Positions 62,702 through 64,000 of a DNA stretch of 64,000 nt are shown in pieces (the first letter of the stretch is position 1; each line of letters begins with the position of its first letter). A program made the translations under genes and the position numbers. Under the pieces are notes generated by a model. The model saw nothing but the letters and a program-made list of their open reading frames with translations, ran no database searches and was not told the origin of the DNA. The DNA comes from Lentinula raphanica (taxonomy: Eukaryota; Basidiomycota; Agaricomycetes; Agaricales; Omphalotaceae): positions 434,001-498,000 of the forward strand of contig JANVFP010000005.1 of NCBI GenBank assembly GCA_027919835.1, written 5' to 3'.

Positions 62702-64000
62702 AGGGAAAAACTTGTACAAAGGACTCTTTTACGGACAATTTTTCATCGTGATAAAGGGATAATTTCCCATTGTAGAAAGTTTGTGAGAAATAAGCCCTTT
62801 GCATTTGGGTAAAATGGTCTTTTCCACCCCACGAAACCAAACGGGAGAAGTTTGGGCAAAGATCGGTTTCCCAACAAGCATACTTGGGACTACCATCGGT
62901 TTCTGTTCGACCTTTGTGTGGGTTACATTGGTTACGGGTGACCTTCATTCACTCGTCCTCCATTATGAGGGTTACAGTATTCCATTATGCGAATGGGAGA
63001 CGAAATGTCCCGGGAAAAGGAGATATTGGTTAGGAGCTTTCTAGACTCCATTTGGACTCCATTCACTCATCGTACCGGTGAGTTTCCGATTCTGTTAATC
63101 AATTTGTTCTCTGTTTTTACGCCACTTTTTACAGAATATCTGGTGCATCTGCAATTGGAGGATCTGTGCGTGTGTCGACCTCGCGTTCACTGTGAATGTA
63201 AGTCATCTTTCAATCGTTTGGGCCTGCCATTGATTTCATTAGGTGGAACTCATCACGTTGAGAAATTCATTTTTGGAGGAGATGCTCAAGCTACCTACCG
63301 AGACATGATCACAGTGGTGATTACACAAACAATACTCTTAGTTAAATGTAGATATTGACTCAAAATCAGAATGTAATAGGTTGAGGGCGGATGCTGAGCC
63401 TGCACGTCCCATCGATTGGTCAGTACTCGCATATAGCATAACTAATACTAATCACTTTGTTGCAGGTCCCGATACCTTCAATCGAACGTGGTGCGCTGAT
63501 TCTCAAGGCCTCAAGCGTTGTCCGTCGGTATTCATCACACTCACCTCAAAGGTGTGCATTCACCTAGCTGCGACATAAGCGGTTTCTGATCCCTAGCTTC
63601 AGCGAATCGCGCTTGCATCCATCCAAGTTCTTCAGACTGATGAGAATCTGTAGCTAGCTATCTAATGTTACTAGATACTAGATAATGCTTGTATCAATAC
63701 ATCTTTGAATTGCATAACAGAAGACTGTAACCCTTATACTGGAGGACGAGTGAACGAAGGTCGCCTGTAACCGATGTAACCCACATGAAGGTCGAACAGA
63801 AACCAATGGTAGTCCCAAGTATGTTCATTGGGAAACCGATCTTCGCCCGAACTTCTCCCATTTGGTTTCGTGGGCTGGAAAAGACTATTTTACCCAAATA
63901 CAAAGGGCTTATTTCTCACAAAGTTTCCACAATGGGAAATGATCCCTTTATCACGATGAAAAATTGTCCGTAAAAGGGTCTTTTGTACAAGTTTTTCTCT
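62702..64000. mobile_element. Element with about 295-bp terminal inverted repeats, cut by window edge
   Basis: Sequence 62702-62995 (AGGGAAAAACTTGTACAAAG...) recurs inverted at about 63706-64000 with roughly 10% differences, so the element ends at or just beyond the right edge. The interior of about 710 bp has several plus-strand splice-like signals (GGTGAGTTTCC, TTTTTACAG, GTAAGTC, TTCATTAG, GTTGCAG) around short coding-like pieces (VELITLRNSFLEEMLKLPTE, VPIPSIERGALILKASSVVR). This suggests captured exons of a host gene. The superfamily is undetermined because the right flank is not visible. Confidence 0.6.

Noticed and set aside
62799..63903. Two similar 70-80-codon frames on opposite strands (GKxVFSxPRNQxGEVxAKIGF)
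   Set aside because: They are the two arms of the terminal inverted repeat, so similarity follows from the repeat, not from a gene family.
1..64000. CRISPR array, bacterial operon or riboswitch
   Set aside because: The sequence is clearly fungal nuclear DNA; no regularly spaced short repeats or prokaryotic signals occur.

Overview
The window is nuclear DNA of a filamentous basidiomycete, most likely an Agaricomycete (mushroom-forming fungus). Three things point there: genes split by many short GT-AG introns (about 50-65 bp, often 5-16 per gene); conserved fungal proteins (Mtg1 GTPase, mitochondrial uS5, NCS1 permease, Ran1-like kinase, a 6-phosphofructo-2-kinase with a degenerate phosphatase site); and transposon families typical of mushrooms (KDZ, hAT, Ty3/gypsy chromovirus). 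No CRISPR, operon or prokaryotic feature is present. Exon models were built by hand, and each recognised gene closes in frame over all its exons.

Positions 1-32.7 kb are a gene-rich arm. In order: a basic unknown protein (751); Mtg1 mitoribosome GTPase (2369); a class A FAD monooxygenase (minus, 6517-5068); a zinc-finger-like unknown (6947); a BTB protein (8274); a large Ser-rich protein with a C-terminal membrane anchor (minus, 12064-9526); a mitochondrial-type unknown (minus, 13875-13042) divergent from mitochondrial ribosomal protein uS5 (14012); a Ran1/Pat1-type kinase (minus, 17986-15776); a KEN-box protein (19680); an NCS1 nucleobase/allantoin permease (21237) convergent with an MFS transporter (minus, 27034-24216); a 577-bp MITE with an 8-bp target duplication (27431); and a PFK-2/FBPase-2-type protein (30116). 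These are housekeeping and transport genes. I see no biosynthetic cluster.

Positions 33-64 kb are a transposon graveyard with nested insertions that can be ordered from their target duplications. A 1.7-kb LTR-like repeat (R-B) lies beside a decayed KDZ transposase. It was split by a hAT element (38201-60143). The hAT transposase gene was then split by a 17.2-kb KDZ-type element (39916-57147). That element received a MITE (40935), an intact-looking Ty3/gypsy chromovirus (42122-50799) and a 3.05-kb almost perfect palindrome (50846-53898). It also carries its own second copy of the 1.7-kb repeat (R-A) and an intact four-exon gene of a basidiomycete family of unknown role. A further MITE of the same family sits in the hAT right end, and an element with inverted repeats of about 295 bp runs off the right edge.

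The most interesting unit is the chromovirus. Its two 585-bp LTRs look identical and it has a 5-bp target duplication. It lacks a tRNA-type primer site and instead has an 11-nt primer site complementary to the predicted 5' end of its own transcript, which is Tf1-style self-priming. Pol begins in the -1 frame exactly at the gag stop. Between pol and the 3' LTR lies a three-exon antisense gene for a coiled-coil, acidic, six-cysteine zinc-cluster-like protein. The element carries about 25 copies of CCGTCGG/CCGACGG, four in each LTR. This is the kind of inverted CGG site that fungal zinc-cluster proteins bind, so the element may carry its own DNA-binding regulator.
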